Positions 37,295 to 46,001 of a stretch of 64,000 nucleotides of DNA are shown here, one piece after another. Source of the DNA: Polynucleobacter sp. HIN7 (lineage in GTDB: Bacteria > Pseudomonadota > Gammaproteobacteria > Burkholderiales > Burkholderiaceae); NCBI RefSeq assembly GCF_030297595.1, contig NZ_AP028138.1, forward strand, positions 434,001-498,000. Direction: 5' to 3'. Each line of letters opens with the position of its first letter. Position 1 is the first letter of the stretch. A program made the position numbers and the translations under genes. Below the pieces are notes generated by a model. That model searched no databases. It was not told where the DNA came from and was given only the letters and a program-made list of their open reading frames with translations.

Positions 37295-37879
37295 ATGAGC
37301 GAACAAATGAAGCACACCCCCAACGGGAATGATCCTTTGATTTGGGTCGACATGGAAATGTCCGGCCTAAAGCCCGACAGCGACCGAATCTTGGAAATCG
37401 CTATGATCATCACCGATGCTCACTTAAACGTAATAGCCACAGCGCCGGTATGGGTTGTTCACCAAACGGACGAGGTCCTAAATGGCATGGATGCTTGGAA
37501 CAAAGGAACCCACAGCAAGTCGGGTCTAGTGGATAAAGTGAAGGCTTCCTTGATAAGTGAGTCGGAGGTTGAGCAGCAGTGCATCACCTTTTTAAAGCAA
37601 TATGTAAAAGCGAATACTGCGCCAATGTGCGGTAACTCCATTTGCCAGGATCGACGCTTTATGGCTCGGTATATGCCTAAGCTTGAAGCCTATTTCCATT
37701 ATCGAAATGTTGATGTTTCAACCGTTAAAGAATTGTCAAAACGTTGGCAGCCCAATTTGGTAAAGGGCTTTGAAAAGCAGCAGGCCCATACGGCATTAGC
37801 CGATATTATGGAATCGATCGAGGAGCTAAAGTACTACCGAGAGCACTTCTTTCGGCTACCCACGCCAACTAGCGATTAA
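37295..37879 (+). CDS. orn: Oligoribonuclease
   Basis: A 194-residue DEDDh 3'-5' exonuclease that clears dinucleotides and small RNA scraps, essential in many proteobacteria. Motifs are [22 protein letters not shown] and HTALADI. In-frame ATGs exist at 37295 and 37307; the first is listed. It is divergent from the M48 protease gene and ends against mogA without a gap. Confidence 0.95.
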   Translation: MSEQMKHTPNGNDPLIWVDMEMSGLKPDSDRILEIAMIITDAHLNVIATAPVWVVHQTDEVLNGMDAWNKGTHSKSGLVDKVKASLISESEVEQQCITFLKQYVKANTAPMCGNSICQDRRFMARYMPKLEAYFHYRNVDVSTVKELSKRWQPNLVKGFEKQQAHTALADIMESIEELKYYREHFFRLPTPTSD

Positions 37880-38497
37880 TTACTTCTTTTTCTTGGGCCT
37901 AAAGGCTTTGACAATGGCCTCATCGGTTTCAATGATCGGCCCACCCATGAGCTCAATGCAATAGGGTATGGCTGCAAAAATCCCATGAACTAAGACTTTG
38001 CCCTCAGAGTCCTTTAAGCCTTCCAAGGTCTCTTGAATGGATTTAGGCTGGCCCGGAAGATTGAGAATCAGGGCGCTATGACCTTCAATTTCTCGCAGAA
38101 CAGCCACCTGCCTTGACAAAATTGCGGTGGGTACAAAATGCAAACTAATTTGACGCATTTGTTCACCAAACCCCGGCATTTCGCGAGTCCCCACTTCTAG
38201 AGTTGCCTCTGGGGTGACATCCCGACGTGCGGGGCCGGTGCCGCCGGTGGTCAAGACTAGATCGCAGCCCATTTCATCAACGAGCTCAATTAAAGTTGAG
38301 GAGATATGTTCTATCTCATCGGGGATTAAGCGCTCATGGAAAACAAGGGGTGTGGTGATGACGCGCGATAGCCAATTTCGTAGGCTAGGAATGCCTTCGT
38401 CGACATAAATACCCTGACTGGCTCGATCTGAAATTGAGACCAATCCAATTTTGGCTTCATTAGGAAAACTGCGTTCAAAGGGGCTTGGCTGCTTCAT
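37880..38497 (-). CDS. mogA: Molybdopterin adenylyltransferase
   Basis: A 205-residue enzyme activating molybdopterin with ATP before metal insertion. LTTGGTGPARRDVTPEAT, EMPGFGEQMRQISL and ILNLPGQPKSI match E. coli MogA closely. It stands apart from the moaA-mobA-moeA run at 42.9-46.0 kb. The start at 38497 has TAGAAT six bases before it and no Shine-Dalgarno. Confidence 0.94.
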   Translation of the reverse strand: MKQPSPFERSFPNEAKIGLVSISDRASQGIYVDEGIPSLRNWLSRVITTPLVFHERLIPDEIEHISSTLIELVDEMGCDLVLTTGGTGPARRDVTPEATLEVGTREMPGFGEQMRQISLHFVPTAILSRQVAVLREIEGHSALILNLPGQPKSIQETLEGLKDSEGKVLVHGIFAAIPYCIELMGGPIIETDEAIVKAFRPKKKK

Positions 38498-38523
38498 GGT
38501 TCTATTCTAGCTATCATTAGAGG
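38498..38523. promoter_or_regulatory. 26-bp divergent promoter region, mogA/pmbA
   Basis: Only 26 bp separate the two ATGs. On the minus strand TAGAAT (38504-38509) ends 6 nt before the mogA ATG; on the plus strand TATCAT (38512-38517) ends 6 nt before the pmbA ATG. Both match the -10 consensus in 5 of 6 positions. AGAGG abuts the pmbA ATG too closely to act as a ribosome site. Confidence 0.5.
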
Positions 38524-39870
38524 ATGTTTGCATATTCACAAGATCAGTTCAGAATCATTATTGACTTTATTTTGGCAGAAGCCAAGCGAGTTGGAGCCAC
38601 AGATGCCGCCGCTGAAATTTCAGAGGGCCATGGCTTATCCGTCACGGTTCGTAAAGGTGCGGTAGAGACGATTGAGCAGAGTGTTGATAAGCAAGTCGGG
38701 GTTAGTATTTATTTGGGTCAGCGCCGAGGCAATGCCAGCACCAGCGACTTCTCACCCGGGTCATTACGAACCACGGTGCAAGCCGCTTTCCATATTGCTA
38801 AACACACTGCAGAAGATGATTGCGCTGGATTGGCCGACCCAGATCTGCTAGAGCACCACCCATTGGATTTGGATTTATTTCATCCATGGGAAATTGACAG
38901 TAAAAAAGCGATCACAATTGCACGGCAGGCAGAGAAAGCGGCTTTTGCGGTCGATCGAGCCATTGTTAATAGCGATGGAGCTTCGGTATCTGCGCATCAA
39001 GCGCACTTTATGTTGGGGACCAGTAACGGATTTATCGGCGGTTATCCATACTCAAGACACTTTATTTCATGTGCTCCGATTGCGAATGCAACGGGGAAGA
39101 CCAGTTCGATGCAGCGCGATGATTGGTACAGTACCTCTCGGGTACCCACCGAACTTGCTAAACCAAGCTTGATTGGTCGATATGCGGCCCAACGCGCTCT
39201 ATCTCGTTTAAATGCGAAGTCATTAAGTACGCGTCGTTGCCCAGTCATTTTTGAGGCTCCCATTGCGGTTGGACTGATCGGATCTTTAGTTCAAGCAACT
39301 TCAGGGGCCGCACTTTACCGACGCTCTAGTTTTTTACTAGACAGTCTTGGTAAACCTGTGATGCCAAGCCATCTTGATTTATTTGAATTACCGCATCTAA
39401 AACGACAGACCGGTAGCGCTCCTTTTGATGAAGAAGGGGTTCGTACCCAAGCGCGCTCAGTCGTTGCTAAGGGAGAGCTGCAAGGATATTTTTTATCCAG
39501 TTATTCAGCTCGTAAGTTAGGAATGCAAACCACCGGCAATGCCGGTGGTGCTCATCACTTGAAATTGCACAGTCAAAATACCCCGTCCGGAGGTTTACCT
39601 GGTTTACTCAAAGAAATGGGTACCGGTCTGCTGGTGACAGAACTTATGGGTCAGGGCGTGAATTACGTGACCGGGGATTACTCACGTGGTGCATTTGGTT
39701 ACTGGGTAGAGAATGGAGAGATTCAGCATCCGGTTGAAGAGATTACGATTGCGGGTAATCTCAAAGAGATGTTGATGGATATTGCCGCGGTGGCAGACGA
39801 CACCATTATTCGTGGCACCAAAGAAACGGGCTCTATTTTGATCGGTTCGATGACGATCGGTGGTAAATAG
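38524..39870 (+). CDS. pmbA: Metalloprotease PmbA/TldE
   Basis: A 448-residue subunit that with TldD forms a zinc protease maturing peptides such as microcins. It shows a VTVRKGAVETIEQS start domain, then GLLVTELMGQGVNYVTGDYSRGAFGYWVENGEI with the TldE signature. As in all TldE proteins the zinc HExxxH of TldD is absent. TldD is not in this window. No usual ribosome site; -10 is 6 nt from ATG. Confidence 0.94.
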   Translation: MFAYSQDQFRIIIDFILAEAKRVGATDAAAEISEGHGLSVTVRKGAVETIEQSVDKQVGVSIYLGQRRGNASTSDFSPGSLRTTVQAAFHIAKHTAEDDCAGLADPDLLEHHPLDLDLFHPWEIDSKKAITIARQAEKAAFAVDRAIVNSDGASVSAHQAHFMLGTSNGFIGGYPYSRHFISCAPIANATGKTSSMQRDDWYSTSRVPTELAKPSLIGRYAAQRALSRLNAKSLSTRRCPVIFEAPIAVGLIGSLVQATSGAALYRRSSFLLDSLGKPVMPSHLDLFELPHLKRQTGSAPFDEEGVRTQARSVVAKGELQGYFLSSYSARKLGMQTTGNAGGAHHLKLHSQNTPSGGLPGLLKEMGTGLLVTELMGQGVNYVTGDYSRGAFGYWVENGEIQHPVEEITIAGNLKEMLMDIAAVADDTIIRGTKETGSILIGSMTIGGK

Positions 39871-40362
39871 TTAGTGACGAACTCGATTTAGGGTCACATA
39901 ACTAAACTGAATATCACCTTCGCTTGCCGCAAGCTGCTCCATAATTTGCCAATTCTGCGGATCGGGGATCTCAAAAAAGGTATCGCCCTCAACCTCCAGC
40001 TCAATCTCGGTAACGAAGAGCTGATCTGCTAACGGAAAGGCTTGATTGAATAATTGTTGACCACCAATCACAAACACTCGCTCAAACTCGCGCAATGACT
40101 GCAAGGCCTCTTCAAGCGACGAAACAAGCTCAGCCCCATTTGCCTGATAGGCAGAATTACGACTAACCACGATATTGCGTCTTCCAGGTAAAGGTCTACC
40201 AATCGATTCCCAGGTCTTACGCCCCATAATAATTGGGTAACCCATGGTTACTTTCTTAAAAAATTGCAAATCAGCCGAGATCTTCCACGGCATTTGATTA
40301 TCTTTGCCGATCACATGATTGCGTGAGCGAGCAACGATCATGGAAATAGCAGGTTTTGTCAT
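39871..40362 (-). CDS. folA: Dihydrofolate reductase
   Basis: A 163-residue enzyme reducing dihydrofolate to tetrahydrofolate, the target of trimethoprim. The N-terminus ISMIVARSRNHVIGKDNQMPW has the active-site acidic and tryptophan residues in their usual place, and GRKTWESIGRPLPGR and VIGGQQLF bind NADPH. A TTG just before the ATG is not needed. It follows thyA after a short gap, giving the classic thyA-folA operon. Confidence 0.95.
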   Translation of the reverse strand: MTKPAISMIVARSRNHVIGKDNQMPWKISADLQFFKKVTMGYPIIMGRKTWESIGRPLPGRRNIVVSRNSAYQANGAELVSSLEEALQSLREFERVFVIGGQQLFNQAFPLADQLFVTEIELEVEGDTFFEIPDPQNWQIMEQLAASEGDIQFSYVTLNRVRH

Positions 40363-40370
40363 CAATTGAT

Positions 40371-41165
40371 TTAGACCGCAACCGGCGCTTTAATATGGGG
40401 GTGAGACTCATAACCCACGATTTCAAAGTCTTCAAACTGATAATCAAAGATCGACTCAGGTTTGCGATGAATCTTAAGGCTCGGCAATGGATAGGGCGTG
40501 CGTGATAGCTGAAGCTTCACCTGTTCCAGGTGGTTGCTGTACAAATGACAATCTCCGCCGGTCCAGATAAACTCACCAGGCTGTAAATTACATTGCTCTG
40601 CAACCATATGTGTTAGCAATGCGTAGCTGGCAATATTAAAAGGCACGCCCAGAAAAATATCGGCACTACGCTGATAGAGTTGGCACGAGAGTTTTCCATT
40701 GGCGACATAAAACTGAAAGAAGGCGTGACAGGGCGCCAAGGCCATTTTGGGAATATCAGCAACATTCCAAGCGGAGACAATAATCCGGCGGGAATCCGGA
40801 TTGGTTTTAATTGTATGAATAATCTCTTTAATTTGATCGATGTGCTCGCCATTGGGTGTTGGCCAGGAGCGCCATTGGTAGCCATAAACCGGTCCAAGAT
40901 CCCCATTGGGAGCGGCCCACTCGTCCCAAATGGATACGCCACGCTCTTTGAGCCATTGATTATTCGTATTACCACTCAGAAACCATAAAAGCTCATAAAT
41001 GATGGATTTCAGGTGAAGCTTTTTCGTGGTAACCAGTGGAAAGCCTTCTGCGAGGTTAAAGCGCATCTGATAGCCAAAAACCGATAAAGTTCCAGTTCCG
41101 GTACGATCCGATTTTTCAGTACCATGTTCTAGAACATGGTGCATGAGTTCGTGAAATTGGCGCAT
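40371..41165 (-). CDS. thyA: Thymidylate synthase
   Basis: A 264-residue folate-dependent enzyme making dTMP. The active cysteine is Cys146 in [11 protein letters not shown], with GVSIWDEWA and GPVYGYQWR as usual; the protein ends in APVAV. Length equals that of the E. coli enzyme. It is upstream of folA, which regenerates the folate consumed. Confidence 0.97.
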   Translation of the reverse strand: MRQFHELMHHVLEHGTEKSDRTGTGTLSVFGYQMRFNLAEGFPLVTTKKLHLKSIIYELLWFLSGNTNNQWLKERGVSIWDEWAAPNGDLGPVYGYQWRSWPTPNGEHIDQIKEIIHTIKTNPDSRRIIVSAWNVADIPKMALAPCHAFFQFYVANGKLSCQLYQRSADIFLGVPFNIASYALLTHMVAEQCNLQPGEFIWTGGDCHLYSNHLEQVKLQLSRTPYPLPSLKIHRKPESIFDYQFEDFEIVGYESHPHIKAPVAV

Positions 41166-41192
41166 GCGAAATTAAGTCAGTGCAGTTTGATA

Positions 41193-41516
41193 TTACTTCT
41201 CGAGATGCTCAAGCTTACTTTTGACATCTTTCCAATCATCCGCATCGGCGAGAGGCGACTTGGATTTTGTAATGCTAGGCCATTGCTTCGCAAGCTCAAG
41301 ATTGATTGCAATAAAGTTTTGCTGATCACCTGGCACATCATCTTCTGCATAAATCGCATTGACAGGACACTCTGGTACGCATACCGCACAATCAATGCAT
41401 TCATCCGGATCAATTGCTAAGAAGTTCGGACCCTCACGAAAACAGTCAACAGGGCATACATCAACGCAATCGGTGTATTTACAACGAATACAGGATTCAG
41501 TGACAACGTAGGTCAT
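41193..41516 (-). CDS. fdxA: Seven-iron ferredoxin
   Basis: A 107-residue ferredoxin with one 3Fe-4S and one 4Fe-4S cluster. The first motif is [17 protein letters not shown] and the second [14 protein letters not shown]-terminal stretch of about 45 residues follows, common to betaproteobacterial FdxA. A TTG at 41567 in frame would add 17 residues with no homology; a TAAAAT just upstream of it (about 41575) is more likely a -10 for a short leader. Confidence 0.94.
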   Translation of the reverse strand: MTYVVTESCIRCKYTDCVDVCPVDCFREGPNFLAIDPDECIDCAVCVPECPVNAIYAEDDVPGDQQNFIAINLELAKQWPSITKSKSPLADADDWKDVKSKLEHLEK

Positions 41517-41629
41517 AGCTCGCTCTGAAGAATAAATACCATCAAAAACACGAAAATAATCAATCACTGGATTTTATCCCAAATGGTGTAAAGTCTTGAT
41601 TCCATCGATATCACACCCCATACAGAGCC

Positions 41630-42616
41630 ATGACAACCAAACCAACAATCCTCGTTGCCCGCGCCATTTTTCCAGATGATTTAGTAAAGCTACAGGATCG
41701 TTATGAGGTGATATCTAACCGGGCTGATCAGGTGTTTACCCCGGATGAATTGCGTAACCATTTAGCGAATGTAGATGGGGCATTAGTGACTGGCAGTGAG
41801 CGAATCGATCAAAGCGCCTTGGCCGATGCAAAGCGCCTGAAAATCGTAGCCAATATTTCGGTTGGCTATAACAATTTTGATGTACCAGCGATGACTGCAG
41901 CCAAAGTCATGGCAACAAATACTCCGGATGTATTGACTGATACAACCGCTGATTTTGGCTTTGCGCTGCTAATGGCTACTGCCCGTCGGATCACAGAATC
42001 TGAGCATTGGATCCGAAATGGCCAATGGGATAAATGGTCTATCGTGCACAATCCCTTGGGCATGGATTTGCACCACAGCACCTTGGGTATTATTGGTATG
42101 GGTCGAATTGGGCAGGGTATTGCTAAGCGTGCCTTAGGTTTTGGGATGAAAGTGGTTTATCACAACCGTAAACGCTTAAGCGAGGCGGATGAAAAAGCGT
42201 GTGGTGCTCGATATCTTGATAAAGAAACCCTACTTCGCGAAGCTGACCATGTGATCTTGGTGGTGCCATACTCTGCAGAGAGCCATCATCTAATCGGCGC
42301 CAAAGAAATTGCGCTAATGAAACCGACTGCTACGCTAGTTAACATTGCCCGTGGTGGTATTGTGGATGATGCAGCTTTGGCGGCTGCATTAAAAGCAAAA
42401 ACAATCTTTGCCGCTGGTCTTGATGTTTTTGAGGGAGAACCGAAAGTTCATCCGGAGTTGCTCAAGTTAAGTAATGTGGTACTGGCGCCCCATATTGCCA
42501 GTGCGACTGAAAAAACTCGACGTGCCATGATTGCGTTAGCGGCTGAAAACCTTAGCGCAGCTCTCGAGGGAAAACGTCCGCCGAGTTTGATCAATACCGA
42601 ATTGTGGCAAGCCTAA
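41630..42616 (+). CDS. Glyoxylate/hydroxypyruvate reductase (D-glycerate dehydrogenase)
   Basis: A 328-residue D-isomer-specific dehydrogenase close to GhrB/glycerate dehydrogenase. The cofactor motif is GIIGMGRIGQGIAKRA, with NIARGGIVDD, the glutamate in DVFEGEP and the histidine in APHIASAT. The arginine after the GxGxxG block (HNRKR) suits NADPH use. It should reduce glyoxylate and hydroxypyruvate. The ribosome site is weak (AGAG close to ATG). It is a paralogue of the enzyme at 185-1165. Confidence 0.88.
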   Translation: MTTKPTILVARAIFPDDLVKLQDRYEVISNRADQVFTPDELRNHLANVDGALVTGSERIDQSALADAKRLKIVANISVGYNNFDVPAMTAAKVMATNTPDVLTDTTADFGFALLMATARRITESEHWIRNGQWDKWSIVHNPLGMDLHHSTLGIIGMGRIGQGIAKRALGFGMKVVYHNRKRLSEADEKACGARYLDKETLLREADHVILVVPYSAESHHLIGAKEIALMKPTATLVNIARGGIVDDAALAAALKAKTIFAAGLDVFEGEPKVHPELLKLSNVVLAPHIASATEKTRRAMIALAAENLSAALEGKRPPSLINTELWQA

Positions 42617-42628
42617 TTCAGTTAGTCC

Positions 42629-42928
42629 TTATTGCTGAATATCGTCGGTCTCTTCGGTGAGTTCTTTGAGCGCAAGCTCAATGCCGCCAAACTTTTCCGC
42701 AACCCAGTTATAGACCTTACAGGCGATCCATAAGAGACCAAAGCCCAAAATCGCATTTAGGACCAGGGCGGAAATCACCGTAAAACCGGGAATCGACCCA
42801 TCTCGAATAAAGGCGACAAAGAGTGCCAATAAAACGATGGGGACCGAAAAGCATAAGTAAACCAAAACCAAGGTTTTGGCGGTATGCATGGGATCTAAAA
42901 ACACAATCTCTTTTTTAGTAAATTTCAT
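42629..42928 (-). CDS. Small two-helix membrane protein of unknown function
   Basis: A 99-residue protein with two membrane segments (about 20-40 and 48-70) and an acidic amphipathic C-terminus VAEKFGGIELALKELTEE. I do not recognise it as a studied gene; similar small membrane proteins occur near moeA in relatives. GGCGGG lies 5 nt ahead of the ATG. It sits 12 nt after moeA in the same direction and may be the last gene of the rne-moaA-mobA-moeA run. Confidence 0.6.
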   Translation of the reverse strand: MKFTKKEIVFLDPMHTAKTLVLVYLCFSVPIVLLALFVAFIRDGSIPGFTVISALVLNAILGFGLLWIACKVYNWVAEKFGGIELALKELTEETDDIQQ

Positions 42929-42940
42929 GATCCCGCCATC

Positions 42941-44242
42941 TTAAAGCAGTCCATCAAAAATCTCTACATCCACCCAATCGCCAGGCGCAATATTTCCCTG
43001 ATCATGGTGAAGAATGATGAAGCAATTCGCTTCACTCATGGAGCGCAAAATCCCAGCGCCTTGGCTACCCGTTGCTTTAACGGCCCATTGACCCCGGCCA
43101 TCCTGAAATAGAATCCCCCGTTGAAACTCGGTACGACCAGATTTCTTTCGAATTCCCACAGCAGATCGAACTGGAATCAAAGGGATCTCAACCCGTTTGG
43201 CACCATTTAGTTGTAACAGCGCATTGCGGACAAATTGATAGAAGGTCACCATCACCGCCACGGGGTTACCGGGTAAGCCAAAAAATACGGTTGGGCTAGG
43301 CTTGCTCGAACCTGGCTTTAGGCTGCCGAATGCCATGGGTCGACCAGGGCGCATGGCAATTTTCCAAAATCCAACCTCGCCCAACTCCTCCATCATTTGC
43401 TTAGTGAAATCCGCCTCCCCAACCGAGACCCCACCTGAGGAGATGATGACGTCGGCCGTTTGAGCTGCGGCAATGAAAGCCCTGCGAAGATCGTCGGGGT
43501 TATCTCGCACGATCCCACAATCAATCACCTCCATACCCAGTCGCTCAAGACAGGCGCGCAGACTATAGCGATTGCTGTCAAAAATCCTACCAGGTGCTAA
43601 AGACTCATGGATATCGCAGAGCTCATTGCCAGAAGAGAGGATTGCCACCTTGGTCCGCTGATAGACTTCAAGCTGATGAATGCCCAAGGATGCCGCAAGA
43701 CCTAGGTCAGCAGGGCGCAAAATTCGGCCCTGCAAAATGGCTGCTTTGCCCGACTGCAAATCTTCGCCCCGTAAGCGACGATTCTCGCCAGCACGAACGA
43801 TGTCACTGGAAAAGCTCACCAGACCATTGCTAAGAGTCTTGGTAAATTCCTGGGGGACTACCGTGTCGCATGTTGTGGGCATCAAGGCACCCGTCATGAT
43901 TTTGATGCATTGCCCAGATTTAACGGTAGGCATTTCAGTTTGCCCAGCATGCAGTGTTCCAATGATAGTTAATTCAAGATTTTGGCGATCATCAGATAGT
44001 TCACTGCTATTGAACGCATACCCATCCATGGCAGAGTTATCATGGGAAGGAACATTGATCGGGGATAAAAGATCGCCCGCCAAGATGCGACCAAGGCATT
44101 GATGGAGGGGCAAGGTCTCTTTTCTGAGATGCATTGCCGACAATTCGTAACTTGATCTAATTAAGTCAGCAATAGCTTGCCGTGCATCCGTTACAGACAA
44201 AAAATCCGATTGGAACTCTTGATTTGCTTTATTGGTTTCCAT
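42941..44242 (-). CDS. moeA: Molybdopterin molybdenumtransferase
   Basis: A 433-residue enzyme inserting molybdate into adenylylated molybdopterin. It has the PSHDNSAMDGYA substrate loop, the MPT-binding SSGGVSVGEADF and GLPGNPVAVMVTF, plus the C-terminal beta-barrel domain. It is the third of moaA-mobA-moeA; the gap to mobA is 4 nt. Confidence 0.95.
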   Translation of the reverse strand: METNKANQEFQSDFLSVTDARQAIADLIRSSYELSAMHLRKETLPLHQCLGRILAGDLLSPINVPSHDNSAMDGYAFNSSELSDDRQNLELTIIGTLHAGQTEMPTVKSGQCIKIMTGALMPTTCDTVVPQEFTKTLSNGLVSFSSDIVRAGENRRLRGEDLQSGKAAILQGRILRPADLGLAASLGIHQLEVYQRTKVAILSSGNELCDIHESLAPGRIFDSNRYSLRACLERLGMEVIDCGIVRDNPDDLRRAFIAAAQTADVIISSGGVSVGEADFTKQMMEELGEVGFWKIAMRPGRPMAFGSLKPGSSKPSPTVFFGLPGNPVAVMVTFYQFVRNALLQLNGAKRVEIPLIPVRSAVGIRKKSGRTEFQRGILFQDGRGQWAVKATGSQGAGILRSMSEANCFIILHHDQGNIAPGDWVDVEIFDGLL

Positions 44243-44246
44243 ATCT

Positions 44247-44852
44247 TTAGTTGGTAAATTTTTCTAATTGAGCTAGCTCTTCCGGAGTATTGGCATTGGC
44301 AAATGCAGATTCATTTGCAAAAATAGCTGTGCATGCAGCTTGAGATGTAAACCAGCGATCAATCTTGCGTTGTCCATTAGCCAAAAACTCTTCTAAGGAC
44401 TGAAGTACTTCTCGTTTCATTAGACAAAAGACTGGCTGTGCCCAAATTTTCCCTTCAGAATCTTGACTTGACGCATAGGCAATATTCGCATCTTGTTTTT
44501 CTAGTCGATTGGCAAGCGCCATCACTAAATCTGTTGGAAAAAGTGGAGAATCGCAGGGAGCAGTCACCAGATACGGTGTTTTACAAGTCTTCAGGCCAGC
44601 TAGATAGCCCGCTAAGGGACCAGCAAAATCCTGATTCTCGTCAGTCACAACAGGGTAACCATATTGGGAATAGATATCCTGATTACGGTTGGCGTTAATA
44701 AATAAATCCGAGACTTGTGGTGCCAGGCGATGAATGGCATGTTCGATTAAAGGCTTGCCTTGAAACCGCACTAAGCCCTTATCGATACCGCCCATGCGCT
44801 GCGCTCGACCGCCAGCAAGTAATAGTCCGGTAATTTCAGAACGCGCAATCAT
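44247..44852 (-). CDS. mobA: Molybdenum cofactor guanylyltransferase
   Basis: A 201-residue nucleotidyltransferase adding GMP to the molybdenum cofactor. The GTP-binding start GLLLAGGRAQRMGGIDKGL and the APCDSPLFP loop with its metal aspartate are present. Length matches E. coli MobA. Presence of mobA implies use of the bis-MGD form by a DMSO-reductase-type enzyme, not coded in this window. Confidence 0.94.
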   Translation of the reverse strand: MIARSEITGLLLAGGRAQRMGGIDKGLVRFQGKPLIEHAIHRLAPQVSDLFINANRNQDIYSQYGYPVVTDENQDFAGPLAGYLAGLKTCKTPYLVTAPCDSPLFPTDLVMALANRLEKQDANIAYASSQDSEGKIWAQPVFCLMKREVLQSLEEFLANGQRKIDRWFTSQAACTAIFANESAFANANTPEELAQLEKFTN

Positions 44853-44861
44853 CGGCAGGTC

Positions 44862-45977
44862 CTAGCCACCAATATAGGACATTTCAACTTTACCTTGCAT
44901 GCGTTCTAAATCCTTGGTGTGAAGGTGTCTGATCTCGGAGTAGCGATCATCGCGATTTGACCATGTTTGCATAACAGCGTTTGCAATTTCAAGATCAGAA
45001 CGACCAGATCGAATGAGAGTTTTAAAATCAAATCCTTCGGTAGCAAATAAACATAAAAATAGTTGACCATCTGTGGATAGCCGGGCACGGGAGCATTCAT
45101 GACAAAACGCTTGGGTCACGCTGGAGATCACGCCAATTTCGCCAGCTCCATCCTGATACCGCCAGCGTTGAGCGACTTCGCCGGCGTAATTGGGATCGAC
45201 TTGCTCAAGAGGGAAGTGCTCAGAAATCTTGGCAATCACTTCGGCAGATGGCAACACTTGATTAAGATTCCAGCCATTTGAAGAGCCAACATCCATAAAT
45301 TCAATAAAGCGTAGGGTGATGCCGCGATTACGAAAATACTTCGCCATTGGTAGGATCTCGTGGTCGTTCACCCCTTTCTTAACCACCATATTGACTTTGA
45401 TGCCTTCGAAGCCCGCCTTTTGTGCTGCCTCAATTCCTTTGAGCACATCGCTGACTGGATAGTCGACGTCATTCATCGCCTTGAAGACTGAATCATCGAG
45501 CGCATCCAGACTGACCGTGAGTCGTTGCAAGCCTGCTTCTTTTAGGAGCGTTGATTTTTTGCTCAATAGACTGCCATTGGTTGTAAGTGTTAGGTCTAAT
45601 TCCTGATCCTTGGGTGTCCGAAGCTTAGCAAGCATAGAAATTAAGGTTTCGAGATCTTTACGAAGCAAGGGCTCACCACCAGTTAAGCGAATTTTTTCAA
45701 CCCCAAGAGAAACAAAAATCGTGGCTAAGCGATGAATCTCTTCAAAACTTAATAATTCGGATTGTGCGAGATATGGATAGTCTTGGTTAAATACCTCTTT
45801 GGGCATGCAATAGGTGCACCGAAAATTACACCGATCGGTAACCGAGATGCGTAAATCACGCAATGGCCGCTGTCGACGATCAAGGGTGTGACCATGAGTC
45901 TCGTTGAGTGTATTTGGGATCAATGGCAAAGGACCCCTGGGGGTCTCTTTGCGTATCGGTATGACGGGCTTCACCAT
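44862..45977 (-). CDS. moaA: GTP 3',8-cyclase
   Basis: A 371-residue radical SAM enzyme starting molybdopterin synthesis. The N-terminal cluster motif is CNFRCTYC (Cys50, Cys54, Cys57) and the C-terminal second cluster uses [10 protein letters not shown] and a later cysteine in FLCLF; it ends in the GG pair needed for GTP cyclisation. It has a 30-residue N-terminal extension. The ATG lies in a perfect inverted repeat, with a -10-like CATAAT seven bases upstream and rne just before it. Confidence 0.95.
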   Translation of the reverse strand: MVKPVIPIRKETPRGPLPLIPNTLNETHGHTLDRRQRPLRDLRISVTDRCNFRCTYCMPKEVFNQDYPYLAQSELLSFEEIHRLATIFVSLGVEKIRLTGGEPLLRKDLETLISMLAKLRTPKDQELDLTLTTNGSLLSKKSTLLKEAGLQRLTVSLDALDDSVFKAMNDVDYPVSDVLKGIEAAQKAGFEGIKVNMVVKKGVNDHEILPMAKYFRNRGITLRFIEFMDVGSSNGWNLNQVLPSAEVIAKISEHFPLEQVDPNYAGEVAQRWRYQDGAGEIGVISSVTQAFCHECSRARLSTDGQLFLCLFATEGFDFKTLIRSGRSDLEIANAVMQTWSNRDDRYSEIRHLHTKDLERMQGKVEMSYIGG

Positions 45978-45990
45978 AATTCACATTATG
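45975..45990 (-). promoter_or_regulatory. Inverted repeat and -10-like box at moaA start
   Basis: CATAAT-N4-ATTATG is a perfect inverted repeat spanning the moaA ATG. The CATAAT arm (minus strand, plus positions 45985-45990) matches the -10 consensus in 5 of 6 positions and ends 7 nt before the ATG. Whether it is a separate promoter or an RNA hairpin in an rne-moaA transcript is open. Confidence 0.35.
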
Positions 45991-46001
45991 GCCTTAAACG
46001 A

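Noticed and set aside
42616-42640. ATTCAG/CTGAAT hairpin after the glyoxylate reductase gene as a terminator
   Set aside because: No T-run follows and the loop is 13 nt; too weak to call.
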